A stretch of DNA of 27,179 bases from CAYLLN01 sp036496265 (lineage in GTDB: Bacteria; Planctomycetota; Planctomycetia; Pirellulales; Pirellulaceae), in assembly GCA_036496265.1 (NCBI GenBank), contig DASXLL010000132.1:1-27179 (forward strand), written 5' to 3'. Each line of letters opens with the position of its first letter. Positions within the stretch are counted from its first letter, which is position 1. A program made the translations under genes and the position numbers. Shown piece after piece: positions 1 through 7,434 of the stretch. Below the pieces are notes generated by a model. The model worked only from the letters and a program-made list of their open reading frames with translations, made no database searches and was not told the origin of the DNA.

Positions 1-1
1 C

Positions 2-133
2 CAGTCTGTCCTGATGAGCATCTATCGCACCTTGAAACAACGAGGCCATGATCCCATCACCATCATCCGCCAGGCACTCACCACTTACCTCACAACCGCC
101 CAATTAACACCCCTGCCTGCCCCAAGCGGCTAA
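2..133 (+). pseudogene. 3' end of a transposase gene, IS66-like (partial at window edge)
   Basis: An open frame enters from the left edge and ends in TAA at 131-133, giving 43 residues. The segment reads SVLMSIYRTLKQRGHDP followed by a Thr/Leu-rich stretch and a short Pro-rich tail. A Ser-Val-Leu helix followed by an R-G-x-D-P turn is how the C-terminus of many IS66-family (TnpC-type) transposases looks. The family call rests on resemblance only, since the DDE core lies outside the window. The upstream part may be intact, so partial is more certain than pseudogene. No terminal inverted repeat could be assigned downstream. Confidence 0.45.
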
Positions 134-203
134 AGTGTTACAAAATTATAACATGTCAGAGTTGCGATTGCCCCAGATCGGCAAACGTAGCCACCTTTCC
201 ACG

Positions 204-255
204 AAGCGACGCAGAGCGTCCGAGACTGCATTCCCACGCAGAGCGTGGGAACGAG
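204..255. repeat. Composite palindromic intergenic repeat, copy 1
   Basis: The block starts AAGCGACGCAGAGCGTCCG and ends with a perfect hairpin: TTCCCACGC, a 3-nt loop (AGA), then GCGTGGGAA (231-251). A diverged copy with the same two-part layout is at 14654-14710. A T-run does not follow, so a factor-independent terminator is unlikely. It is better seen as a dispersed REP-like element. Confidence 0.75.
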
Positions 256-281
256 AGGGAAAGCCCCTGGTAACGAAGAGT

Positions 282-310
282 TACCGGGAGGCTCACGCCT
301 CCCGCTCGCC
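282..310. repeat. 29-bp palindromic repeat (GGGAGGC/GCCTCCC), copy 1
   Basis: TACCGGGAGGCTCACGCCTC and the bases after it form a hairpin with arms GGGAGGC and GCCTCCC and a 4-nt loop. The same 29 bp with a single mismatch recurs in the same orientation at 1368-1396, on the other side of the FGE-like gene. Confidence 0.8.
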
Positions 311-325
311 ATTTTGATCGAGGAT

Positions 326-1198
326 CTAAGGTCGGACGGCGACGACGCGGAAGCCGATGTGGTCGTAGCGGCGGTGGGGCTCGAAACGGAGGCGGAAGGC
401 GGAGCGACAGGGCCAGCCGTCGTCGGTCCAGGCACCGCCGCGGCGGACGCGGGATGTGGCTTGGAGGTCATGGAGGTCGGGGTCGGCGCCGCCCGGCAGT
501 TTTGGATGGTACCAATCGCGGCACCATTCGAAGGTGTTGCCGTGCATGTCGTAGAGGCCCCAGTGGTTGGCGGGATAACTGCGGACATTGGCCGCATGGC
601 CGAGTGAGGGGCCGGGCTCGGCGCCGTTGTAGGGGCGGCCTTTGAAGTTGGCCTGTTTGCTGCTGAGCGAGTCGCCGAATGAGGTCGCGGTTGTAGTGCC
701 GGCGCGGCAGGCGTATTCCCATTGGGCTTCGGTGGGGAGGTGAATTTCCCAGTCGCTGGGAAGCTGGTCCGACTGGTGGCCGGCCTGAGTCAGTTTTTGG
801 CAGAAATTCTCCGCTTCGGCGAAATTCACATTGCCGACGGGCAGATCCTCGCCGGCTGGCAACTCGGCGGTTAGCGGGCCGGGGAGTTCGCCGCCGATTT
901 TTTTCCATTGGCCTTGGGTGGTTTCGTAGCGGGCCATCCAAAAGCCTTTCGTAAGTGTTACTTCGACCTGATCCTCGCCGGGGCGACGCTCGGGTTCGGT
1001 GGGCGGGCTGCCCATTGTGAATTTGCCGGGCGGGCACCAGCTGAAGGGAATATCGGCGATGGATCGCTCGGCGCCGGGCTGGGAACCTGCGAAGGCTGCC
1101 GCTGATGAAGAATTTGGCGGAGGCGCTGATTCGGCGGAGACAACAAGGCACAAAGCGATAAAGACGGCCGAAATATGTCGTCGAATGCAGAATCGCAT
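326..1198 (-). CDS. Secreted FGE-sulfatase (SUMF1/EgtB/PvdO)-domain protein, probably not a true formylglycine-generating enzyme
   Basis: The protein is 290 residues with a signal peptide (MRFCIRR then a hydrophobic IALCLVV stretch to SAES). The ATG at 1198 is preferred because GGAG precedes it by 6 nt; an in-frame ATG at 1210 lacks such a site. Seen family marks are GKFTMGSPPTEPER near the start, LPTEAQWEYACRAGT in the middle, then YDMHGNTFEWCRDW, RRGGAW and the terminal HIGFRVV. In genuine FGE the two copper-binding cysteines sit in a GGSFLC-x4-C segment. Here that segment reads GGAWTDDGWPC, so the first Cys is Asp (about D259) and only C264 remains. Together with export, this argues against maturing the sulfatases encoded at 8354-11579 and for a divergent FGE-fold role. 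The gene stands alone on its strand and is bracketed by 29-bp repeats. Confidence 0.85.
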   Translation of the reverse strand: MRFCIRRHISAVFIALCLVVSAESAPPPNSSSAAAFAGSQPGAERSIADIPFSWCPPGKFTMGSPPTEPERRPGEDQVEVTLTKGFWMARYETTQGQWKKIGGELPGPLTAELPAGEDLPVGNVNFAEAENFCQKLTQAGHQSDQLPSDWEIHLPTEAQWEYACRAGTTTATSFGDSLSSKQANFKGRPYNGAEPGPSLGHAANVRSYPANHWGLYDMHGNTFEWCRDWYHPKLPGGADPDLHDLQATSRVRRGGAWTDDGWPCRSAFRLRFEPHRRYDHIGFRVVAVRP

Positions 1199-1470
1199 GG
1201 CAGGCTCCATGGTCGTTGAATTGTAAGCTGGCGGTTGAGCGGAAGTTGCGACGGTAATGGTCACTGCCAAGGTGTTCGCAGGCAGCAGTTTTGGGGGTAA
1301 TATGAGGAAGTGGCTGCATTATTGTTCGGCCACCCCCGCCTAGTCCGCCGTCTGGCTGCTTTTTAGCTACCGGGAGGCTGACGCCTCCCGCTCGCCTTTT
1401 TTACGCCCTTCTGCTCGCCTTTTTGACGGCACATCACCCGCTGGCGCGGGTACCCGGTGCCTAATACACG
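1199..1470. other. Divergent intergenic region between FGE-like gene and alcohol dehydrogenase
   Basis: The region must hold the promoters of both flanking genes, but no clear -35/-10 pair could be recognised. It contains the 29-bp repeat at 1368-1396 and an imperfect palindrome, GGCGCGGGTACCCGGTGCC, at about 1444-1462, just ahead of the start codon at 1471. Confidence 0.5.
1368..1396. repeat. 29-bp palindromic repeat (GGGAGGC/GCCTCCC), copy 2
   Basis: It is identical to 282-310 except for one base in the hairpin loop, and in the same orientation. The pair lies about 1.09 kb apart on either side of the FGE-like gene. Confidence 0.8.
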
Positions 1471-2622
1471 ATGCAGCCGTTTGATTATCAGCCGAGGACG
1501 AGGATTGTGTTCGGTCCGGGGAGGGTCGAGACGCTGGGTGATTTGGCGTCGGAACTGGGGGCGCGGCGGGCGCTGGTGGTGAGCGATCCGGGCGTGGTGG
1601 CGGCGGGACATTCGGCGAAGGGAATTGCGGCCCTGGAGCGGGCGGGGATCGAGACGCATTTGTTTGAGGGGGTGCATGAGAACCCGACGACGGAGGATGT
1701 GGCGGCGGGAGTGAAAATCGCGAAGCGATATGACCCGGAAGTGCTGATTGGCCTGGGCGGCGGGTCGTCGATGGATTGTTGCAAGGGGATCAACTTTGTT
1801 TTTTCGAACGGCGGCGAGGTGAAGGACTATTGGGGAGTCGGGAAGGCCCTCAAGGCAATGCTGCCGATGATCGCGGTTCCGACGACGGCGGGAACGGGGA
1901 GCGAGACGCAGTCGTTTGCGCTAATCAGCGACGCGAAGACGCACGTGAAGATGGCATGCGGCGATAAAAAGGCGTCGTGCCGGATTGCGGTGCTCGATCC
2001 CGCGCTGACAGTGACGCAGCCGCTGCGAGTGACGGCGCTGACTGGCATCGACGCGATTTCGCACGCGCTGGAGACGTTTGTCACTTCGCGGCGGAATCCG
2101 GTGTCGCTGGCATTCAGTCGGGAGTCGTGGCGGCTGTTGGCTGGCAATTTTGCGCGCGTGCTGGATGATCCGACGGATATCGATGCGCGGGGAAGCATGC
2201 TGTTGGGAGCGTCGTTTGCGGGACTGGCGATCGAAAATTCGATGCTGGGGGCGGCGCACGCGCTGGCGAATCCGCTGACGACGAATTTTGATGTGCCGCA
2301 TGGGCAGGCGGTGGGCGTGATGCTGCCGCATGTGATTCGGTTCAACGCCGTGGCCGTGGAAGAGCATTATCACGACTTGTTGCATGAGTCGCAGAACGGA
2401 AGCCCGTTGCCAAAAGTGGATGGCGGCATTGAAGGGTTATCGGGTTTTGTTTCGCGGCTGCTGTCGAAGGCGGGACTAGCCACGACGCTCCGATCGCTGA
2501 GCGTCGATCCCCTGAAGATGCCGCACCTGGCGACGCAGGCGGCGAAGCAATGGACGGCAGGATTCAATCCGAGGAAGGTTGGCGAGGAAGAGTTGCTGGA
2601 ACTCTATCAGCAGGCGTATTGA
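1471..2622 (+). CDS. Iron-containing (group III) alcohol dehydrogenase
   Basis: The 383-residue product is the usual length for Fe-ADHs such as FucO and YqhD. It has an N-terminal Rossmann-like half with the GLGGGSSMD nucleotide motif (about residues 94-102) and PTTAGTGSE, which is diagnostic of the family. The C-terminal helical half carries all four metal ligands: D194 and H198 (GIDAISHALE), H263 (AAHALANPL) and H277 (VPHGQAVG), essentially the FucO spacing. It should interconvert a short-chain alcohol and an aldehyde with NAD(P)H in the cytoplasm; the substrate cannot be read from sequence. The start ATG lacks a strong ribosome site. A degenerate heptamer array begins directly after the stop codon. 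Confidence 0.93.
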   Translation: MQPFDYQPRTRIVFGPGRVETLGDLASELGARRALVVSDPGVVAAGHSAKGIAALERAGIETHLFEGVHENPTTEDVAAGVKIAKRYDPEVLIGLGGGSSMDCCKGINFVFSNGGEVKDYWGVGKALKAMLPMIAVPTTAGTGSETQSFALISDAKTHVKMACGDKKASCRIAVLDPALTVTQPLRVTALTGIDAISHALETFVTSRRNPVSLAFSRESWRLLAGNFARVLDDPTDIDARGSMLLGASFAGLAIENSMLGAAHALANPLTTNFDVPHGQAVGVMLPHVIRFNAVAVEEHYHDLLHESQNGSPLPKVDGGIEGLSGFVSRLLSKAGLATTLRSLSVDPLKMPHLATQAAKQWTAGFNPRKVGEEELLELYQQAY

Positions 2623-2664
2623 TTGGTCAGTTGTCCGTGGTCAGTGGTCAGTGGTGAATTGGTG
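2623..2664. repeat. Degenerate heptamer array (GTGGTCA type)
   Basis: Six consecutive 7-mers read TTGGTCA, GTTGTCC, GTGGTCA, GTGGTCA, GTGGTGA, ATTGGTG. The array begins at the first base after the dehydrogenase stop codon (2620-2622). It is related in sequence to the TGACCAA arrays at 6275 and 19700. Confidence 0.7.
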
Positions 2665-2732
2665 CGAGTAATGGACAGAAAAATGAGTGACAGAAAAATA
2701 AAGACATTGGTTGGAAGCTAAAAGGGTCGGTA

Positions 2733-3902
2733 ATGGAGCAATCATTCAAAGCGGCGATTCTTCGAGCGGCCATTTGCTGTTGGATGACAGGTGTTGTTGT
2801 AAGCACAGCAGTTGCTGATGACGCGGTTCCCTCCCCTGCCCTGCTGGTGCAGCAGACGGCGAAGACGTGGCCGCTGGGTCGGGGGAATGCGCTGGCGGAT
2901 GGCGTAGCGAAGACGACGTTGCCGGAGAAGCCGGAAGTCGTCTGGAAAGTGACGATTGAAAAGGGTGCGTTTGATGGAACGCCGGTGATCGCTGATGGCG
3001 TCGTGTATCTGGGAGATATGGATGGCAAGGTGTATGCGTGGAATTTGGCCGATGGCAAGGAGGTGTGGACGTATAAAGTCGAGAGTGGATTTATTGCGTC
3101 GCCGGCGATTCGGGATGGCTTGCTGTATATCGGCGACATGGATGGGAAGTTTTATGCACTCGACATCAAGTCGGGGAAGCCGAAATGGACCTTCACGGCG
3201 GAGGCGGAGATCGACAATGGGGCGAATTTTTGGAAGGACATGGTGCTGTTTGGTTCGCAGGATTCGAAGCTGTATTGCTTGAAAGCGGACACGGGCGAAG
3301 TCGTTTGGAAGTTTGCGATTCAGGATCAGATTCGGTGCATGCCGACGGTGGTTGGCGATCGGTCGTTTGTCGCGGGATGCGATAGTACGCTGCACGTCGT
3401 CGATTTGAACGAAGGAAAAGAAGTCGCGGGCGTGCCAATCGAAGCGCCGACCGGTGTGACGCCGGCCGTGCTGGGCGACTTTGCCTATTTCGGGACCGAG
3501 GGCGGGACGTTTTTTGCGGTCAATTGGAAGGATGCCAAGGTAGCATGGAAGGCGGAGGAGAAAGGGTCGTCGCAGCCGTATCGCAGCTCGCCGGCGGTGG
3601 AGGAAGGCATTGTGGTTGTTGGCAGCCGGTCGCGGCGGGTGAAGGCGTTCAATTCAAAGACGGGCGAGGAGCTGTGGAGCTTTGCGACGAAGCAGCGGAT
3701 CGATAGCTCGCCGGTGATTGTGGGTGAGCGGGTGTATGTAGGCGCGGCCGATGGTCGGTTGTATGGCTTGGAGTTGAAGACTGGCAAACAGGTTTTCGAA
3801 TATCAAGGGACGGGCGGGTTTACGGGATCGCCGGCGGTGGCGGATAGCAAGCTTGTGATCGCGACGGATCGGGGTGTGGTGTATTGTTTTGGTGGGAAAT
3901 GA
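2733..3902 (+). CDS. Secreted PQQ-like beta-propeller repeat protein
   Basis: The 389-residue protein begins with a signal peptide (MEQSFKAAILRAAICC, hydrophobic core, cleavage near AVADD). The rest is a chain of about 40-residue blades that repeat a pattern of the form DGKVYAWNLADGKEVWTY; seven or so copies are visible, among them DGKFYALDIKSGKPKWTF, DSKLYCLKADTGEVVWKF, SRRVKAFNSKTGEELWSF and DGRLYGLELKTGKQVFEY. This is the PQQ/BamB-type eight-bladed fold (PF13360/PF13570). The catalytic residues of true quinoprotein dehydrogenases are not evident, so a binding or scaffold role outside the cytoplasm is more likely than catalysis. AAGGG stands a few bases ahead of the ATG. It follows the alcohol dehydrogenase by 110 bp on the same strand, but a functional link is only a guess. 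Confidence 0.88.
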   Translation: MEQSFKAAILRAAICCWMTGVVVSTAVADDAVPSPALLVQQTAKTWPLGRGNALADGVAKTTLPEKPEVVWKVTIEKGAFDGTPVIADGVVYLGDMDGKVYAWNLADGKEVWTYKVESGFIASPAIRDGLLYIGDMDGKFYALDIKSGKPKWTFTAEAEIDNGANFWKDMVLFGSQDSKLYCLKADTGEVVWKFAIQDQIRCMPTVVGDRSFVAGCDSTLHVVDLNEGKEVAGVPIEAPTGVTPAVLGDFAYFGTEGGTFFAVNWKDAKVAWKAEEKGSSQPYRSSPAVEEGIVVVGSRSRRVKAFNSKTGEELWSFATKQRIDSSPVIVGERVYVGAADGRLYGLELKTGKQVFEYQGTGGFTGSPAVADSKLVIATDRGVVYCFGGK

Positions 3903-3913
3903 GAGGTGTAGGA

Positions 3914-4477
3914 ATGCCTGTAGCCGAACAGCTTGTGACCATCGACGAATTCGCTCAATTGGCTGTCGATGGGCGAATGCGGGAACTTGTCTGCGGGAGA
4001 GTTGTTGATATGAATCCGCCGGGATCGATTTACGGAATTGTCGTGATTCGAATCGCCTCGTTGCTCGATGCCATTGTCCAATCCAGGAAAATTGGGCGCG
4101 TTTTGGGCGGAGACAGCGGTGTGATCACGCGCACAAATCCAGATTCGTTGCGCGGCGCCGATGTGGCCTACTTGAGTTTTGCGCGGGCGCCGCGGGGTTC
4201 ACTCGCCGGAAAAACCTATTTTTCGGTTGCCCCGGAATTGATTTTTGAGGTGCTTTCTCCTTTCGACCGCTGGAGCGACGTGTTGGAGAAAATCGCCGAG
4301 TACCTGCACGCGGACGTACAAGCTGTGTGCGTTGCGAATCCTGATGACCGGACCGTTCAGATTTTCACTAGCGATGCTCCGGCGCGAAAGCTCGAAGCGC
4401 ATGAAGCATTTGAGCTGTCCAGTGTGCTTCCTGGTTTTCAATGCCGCGTGGACGACTTTTTCACAACCTGCGAGTAG
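3914..4477 (+). CDS. Uma2 family protein (PF05685, restriction-endonuclease-like fold), copy 1
   Basis: The ATG at 3914 is chosen over an upstream in-frame one at 3884 because GAGAGG precedes it and because it lies past the beta-propeller stop; this gives 187 residues. Family signatures are an N-terminal TIDEFAQLAVDGRMRELVCG segment, the central ADVAYLSFAR strand, the catalytic-type FEVLSPFD strand, and K with EYLHADVQAVCVANPDDRTV after it, ending in a VLPGFQCRVDDFF tail. The D, E and K positions match the PD-(D/E)xK pattern of the fold. Uma2 proteins are abundant in planctomycetes and cyanobacteria and their function is unsettled. Its base composition looks lower in GC than the radical SAM gene after it, which suggests separate acquisition. 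A second, clearly diverged copy is at 7435-8157. Confidence 0.85.
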   Translation: MPVAEQLVTIDEFAQLAVDGRMRELVCGRVVDMNPPGSIYGIVVIRIASLLDAIVQSRKIGRVLGGDSGVITRTNPDSLRGADVAYLSFARAPRGSLAGKTYFSVAPELIFEVLSPFDRWSDVLEKIAEYLHADVQAVCVANPDDRTVQIFTSDAPARKLEAHEAFELSSVLPGFQCRVDDFFTTCE

Positions 4478-4490
4478 AGAATATCTGACT

Positions 4491-5822
4491 GTGACTACTG
4501 AAGCGACCAAGACCGAAGTTGGCAGTTATTTCATTGCCAATTATCCGCCGTTTTCGCAGTGGAAGTCGGAAGACGTTGGCGAGATTGAGCGGGCGATGGC
4601 GTCTGCGCCGCGCAGTATTTCCGACGGCGGGCTGCGCGAGGTGCCGCTGGGGCTGTATTTGCACATTCCGTTTTGCCGGAAGCGATGCAAGTTTTGTTAT
4701 TTCCGCGTTTATACGGACATGAATGCGGCGGCGGTGGAGACGTATTGCAAGGCGCTGGAGCATGAGATCGGTTTGGTGAGTCAGCAGCCGGTGATGGGTG
4801 GGAGACCGTTTCGGTTTGTGTATTTCGGCGGCGGGACGCCTTCGTTTTTGTCGGCCAAACAGCTCACGTCGCTGGTGGATCGGCTGCGGAAGCACGTGAA
4901 TTGGGACAAGGCGGAGGAGGTGACGTTCGAGTGTGAGCCGGGGACGTTATCGCAGCCGAAGGTGCAGACGCTGAAAGAGCTTGGCGTCACGCGGCTGAGC
5001 CTGGGCATCGAGAATTTCAGCGACGCGATTTTGGAAGAGAACGGGCGGGCGCATTTGTCGGGCGAGGTGTATAAGTCGTGGCAGTGGATTCAGGATGCCG
5101 GATTTCCGAACGTCAACATCGATCTGATCAGCGGAATGGTCGGCGAGACATGGGATAATTGGAAGGAGAATATTCGCAAGACGATCGAGCTGTCGCCGGA
5201 TAGCGTGACGATTTATCAGATGGAGCTGCCGTTCAATACGGTTTACTCGAAAGATATTTTGGGCAACCAAATTGAGACGCCCGTGGCCGATTGGCCGACG
5301 AAGCGGGCGTGGGTGAGTTTTGCGTATGACGAGCTATTAGCGGCGGGCTATCACGTGTCGAGCGCGTACACGGTGGTGAAAGATCCCAGGAAGGTGAATT
5401 TCAGTTATCGCGATAATCTGTGGCAGGGGTCGGACTTGTTGGCGACGGGCGTGGCGAGCTTTGGGCACGTGTCGGGCGTGCATTATCAAAACAAAACGGA
5501 GTGGAACGATTACGTCGGCGATTTGCTGGAGCGCGACCGGCTGCCGCTGTATCGGGCGATGAGGCCGACGCCGCATCAACTGCTCGTGCGAGAAATGATC
5601 TTGCAGCTGAAGAAGGGTTATCTCGACGCTGGCTATTTTCGCCGCAAGTTCGGCGTTGAGATTCTCGACGACTGGCGCGAGGAGTGGCTGGCGCATCAGG
5701 GCGACGGCATGCTCACGATGGGCGGCGATCGGATTGAGCTGACACGGAAGGGTTTGCTGCACGCGGACGCGCTGTTGCCGGCGTTTTTTGAAGCCGAGCA
5801 TCGGGGAGTGCGATACACATGA
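4491..5822 (+). CDS. HemW/HemN-like radical SAM enzyme (coproporphyrinogen III oxidase family)
   Basis: The GTG at 4491 is taken as the start, 13 nt after the Uma2 stop, because the frame upstream overlaps the Uma2 gene with unrelated sequence; the product is 443 residues. The radical SAM cluster motif is LHIPFCRKRCKFCYF, with C62, C66 and C69 in the C-x3-C-x2-C spacing. It is followed by FRFVYFGGGTPSFL, EVTFECEPGTL and GVTRLSLGIENF, all as in HemW/HemN. The C-terminal part matches the HemN-type domain (GVASFGHVSGVHYQN, then a helical segment). Canonical HemW has PYC-x-F; here it is KFCYF, so it is not a standard housekeeping HemW. Its stop overlaps the next gene's start in ATGA (5819-5822), so the two are translationally coupled. 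This suggests that its substrate or electron flow involves the lipoyl carrier and the ferredoxin downstream. Confidence 0.88.
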   Translation: MTTEATKTEVGSYFIANYPPFSQWKSEDVGEIERAMASAPRSISDGGLREVPLGLYLHIPFCRKRCKFCYFRVYTDMNAAAVETYCKALEHEIGLVSQQPVMGGRPFRFVYFGGGTPSFLSAKQLTSLVDRLRKHVNWDKAEEVTFECEPGTLSQPKVQTLKELGVTRLSLGIENFSDAILEENGRAHLSGEVYKSWQWIQDAGFPNVNIDLISGMVGETWDNWKENIRKTIELSPDSVTIYQMELPFNTVYSKDILGNQIETPVADWPTKRAWVSFAYDELLAAGYHVSSAYTVVKDPRKVNFSYRDNLWQGSDLLATGVASFGHVSGVHYQNKTEWNDYVGDLLERDRLPLYRAMRPTPHQLLVREMILQLKKGYLDAGYFRRKFGVEILDDWREEWLAHQGDGMLTMGGDRIELTRKGLLHADALLPAFFEAEHRGVRYT

Positions 5823-6274
5823 GCGAGCCGCTCGTGTTCATGATGGGCAAGTTCGCGGCGGAGTTTCCCACGGATCGCAGGTACGCCAAGAATCATATGT
5901 GGGGCGAGCGACGCGGCGATGTCGTTCGCTTCGGCTTTTCGGCTTATGCGGTGCGGCTCTTGCAAGACGTGTATTTTCTCGATTGGGCCGTCGATGCGGG
6001 CGTTCCGCTCGTCGAGAAGCAGGAGATTGGGTCGATCGAGAGCAAAAAGGCCGAAAGCAGCTTGTATTCGCCGGTCGGGGGCCGGTTGGCGCGGTTTAAT
6101 GAGGAGTTGCTTGCGGATCCGAGCGCGATCAATTTGGACAAGTATGGCGCTGGGTGGCTGTTTGAATTTGAGACGGTGGGCGAGACGCTAATGGAGCCGA
6201 GTGATTATATTCAACATTTGACCGGTGTCTGGGAAATCGCGCAGCGGACCATCAAGGGGCAGATGAATGAATAA
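5819..6274 (+). CDS. GcvH-like lipoyl carrier protein
   Basis: The 151-residue product has the H-protein fold: YAKNHMWGERRGDVVRFGF at the front, then QDVYFLDWAVDAGVPL, the lipoylation loop IGSIESKKAESSLYSPVGG, and INLDKYGAGWLFEFE. In canonical H proteins the lipoyl-lysine is the K of ESVKA; here it is K77 of ESKKA, so the modified residue is kept. No gcvT or gcvP is in the window, and the upstream partner is a radical SAM enzyme (4-nt ATGA overlap). A role in glycine cleavage is therefore doubtful. Lipoyl carriers outside glycine cleavage are known, for example the LbpA proteins of sulfur-oxidising Hdr-like systems, and this may be another such specialisation. The C-terminal tail beyond the fold (about residues 130-151) is helical. 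A heptamer array starts directly after the stop. Confidence 0.85.
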   Translation: MSEPLVFMMGKFAAEFPTDRRYAKNHMWGERRGDVVRFGFSAYAVRLLQDVYFLDWAVDAGVPLVEKQEIGSIESKKAESSLYSPVGGRLARFNEELLADPSAINLDKYGAGWLFEFETVGETLMEPSDYIQHLTGVWEIAQRTIKGQMNE

Positions 6275-6302
6275 TGATCAATGACCAAGCACCAATGACC
6301 AA
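6275..6302. repeat. Heptamer array (TGACCAA type)
   Basis: Four 7-mers read TGATCAA, TGACCAA, GCACCAA, TGACCAA. They start at the base after the GcvH-like stop codon (6272-6274), and fill much of the 70-bp gap before the ferredoxin gene. Confidence 0.75.
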
Positions 6303-6344
6303 ACAACTTCAAAATCTGAAATTCGAATTTCCGTAATCTGTCCT

Positions 6345-7433
6345 ATGGCTAAACGCATCGCGGTCGTTGTTTCGCAGGGGCAGAGTGCCAATCCGGCCAA
6401 GCGGCAGTTGGAGGAGGATATCGTTGGCGGCCTGTTGATGGAGCCGGGGATCGATGTGGTCGTGATTCCGCATCTGTATGACCTGAAGGCGGATGGAACG
6501 GGACTGCTGGCGCTGACGGGCATTCCGGGCAACATGATCGTTTTGTCGTGGTTGTACGAGCGGGCGGCCCGGTGGACGCTTGATCGGTTTGGCGTCTGTG
6601 GGCTGGCAGGACTGACGACGATCAAGGCGGCGGACGATGAAGAAGAGGACGAGGAGGCGGATGCAGACGCGGAGCCGGTGGAAGCGAAGCAGCGAGTGAT
6701 CGACGTGCGGCAGATGCCGAATCGGCGGATTTATTGTGTTGACTTGCGCGTACACAGCCAGGCTCCGCCGTATATCGATGAAGTGAAGCGCATTGCGAGG
6801 GAAAACTCGATGCAGCTCATGGGGCTGGAGGGTTGGATTGGCGGGTCGCCGAAGCAGGAGCAGTTGCAGAGGTATGTGCAACCGACGAATGATACGGCGC
6901 TAGGGCCGCCAGTCGAAATCAAGTCGGCGCGCGCGGAAACCACTCCGCAATCCGCGATTCGCATTCCAAACTCCGGCGAAGATGCGGCGCGACGGTGGTA
7001 TCCGGTGATCGATTACAGTCGCTGCACGAACTGCATGGAGTGCATCGATTTTTGTTTGTTCGGCGTGTATGGCGTCGATAAGGCGGAGACGATTCTGGTT
7101 GAGCAGCCGGACAATTGCCGCAAAGGGTGCCCGGCTTGCAGCCGGGTGTGCCCCGAGAACGCGATCATTTTTCCGCAGCACAAGACGCCGACGATTGCGG
7201 GGGCTGACGTTGTCGCGGGCTCGCTGAAGATTGATCTTTCCAAGCTATTCGGCGCGCCGGAGAGCGGCGAAACGGCCGAGCAAGCAGCGGTTCGAGAGCG
7301 GGATGAACAGCTTGTGCTGGCGGGGCGGCAGGCGGTTGGGGCGAATGTTGGATTGCCTAAACGTCAGACGGCGAAGGATGGCCAGCCGAAGGATGAACTG
7401 GACTCGCTGATTGATGCGCTGGATAATTTTTGA
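6345..7433 (+). CDS. Two-cluster 4Fe-4S ferredoxin-type protein with N-terminal Rossmann-like domain
   Basis: The 362-residue protein opens with a compact alpha/beta domain (MAKRIAVVVSQGQSANPAKR, then IDVVVIPHLYDL and MIVLSWLYERAAR). A very acidic linker follows (DDEEEDEEADADAEPVE, about residues 92-111), then a second alpha/beta stretch. Next come two cluster-binding motifs: C227-x2-C230-x2-C233-x3-C237 in YSRCTNCMECIDFC, and C258-x3-C262-x2-C265-x3-C269 in NCRKGCPACSRVCPEN. The second is bacterial-ferredoxin-like with the terminal CP; the first lacks the usual Pro. The C-terminal 90 residues are charged and probably partly disordered. It lies 70 bp after the lipoyl carrier gene on the same strand, and probably carries electrons for the preceding radical SAM enzyme or lipoyl carrier. 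No Shine-Dalgarno site precedes the ATG. Confidence 0.82.
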   Translation: MAKRIAVVVSQGQSANPAKRQLEEDIVGGLLMEPGIDVVVIPHLYDLKADGTGLLALTGIPGNMIVLSWLYERAARWTLDRFGVCGLAGLTTIKAADDEEEDEEADADAEPVEAKQRVIDVRQMPNRRIYCVDLRVHSQAPPYIDEVKRIARENSMQLMGLEGWIGGSPKQEQLQRYVQPTNDTALGPPVEIKSARAETTPQSAIRIPNSGEDAARRWYPVIDYSRCTNCMECIDFCLFGVYGVDKAETILVEQPDNCRKGCPACSRVCPENAIIFPQHKTPTIAGADVVAGSLKIDLSKLFGAPESGETAEQAAVRERDEQLVLAGRQAVGANVGLPKRQTAKDGQPKDELDSLIDALDNF

Positions 7434-7434
7434 T

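Larger units (their letters stand above)
134..325. other. Intergenic region with two repeats, no gene
   Basis: This stretch holds the two palindromic repeats at 204-255 and 282-310 between the convergent transposase tail and FGE-like gene. Short frames across it are composed of repeat sequence and look non-coding. Confidence 0.6.

Noticed and set aside
326..1198. Formylglycine-generating enzyme serving the two sulfatases
   Set aside because: One of the two catalytic cysteines is missing and the protein has a signal peptide.
468..1319. 283-codon alternative minus-strand frame across the FGE-like gene
   Set aside because: The other minus frame has unmistakable FGE-domain motifs; this one is Arg/Pro-rich shadow sequence.
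4245..4490. 82-residue N-terminal extension of the radical SAM gene
   Set aside because: It lies inside the Uma2 gene in another frame, has no family resemblance, and the conserved part starts after 4491.
5819..6274. Housekeeping gcvH assignment
   Set aside because: The fold and lipoyl-lysine fit, but there are no glycine cleavage partners and it is coupled to a radical SAM gene, so no gene symbol is given.
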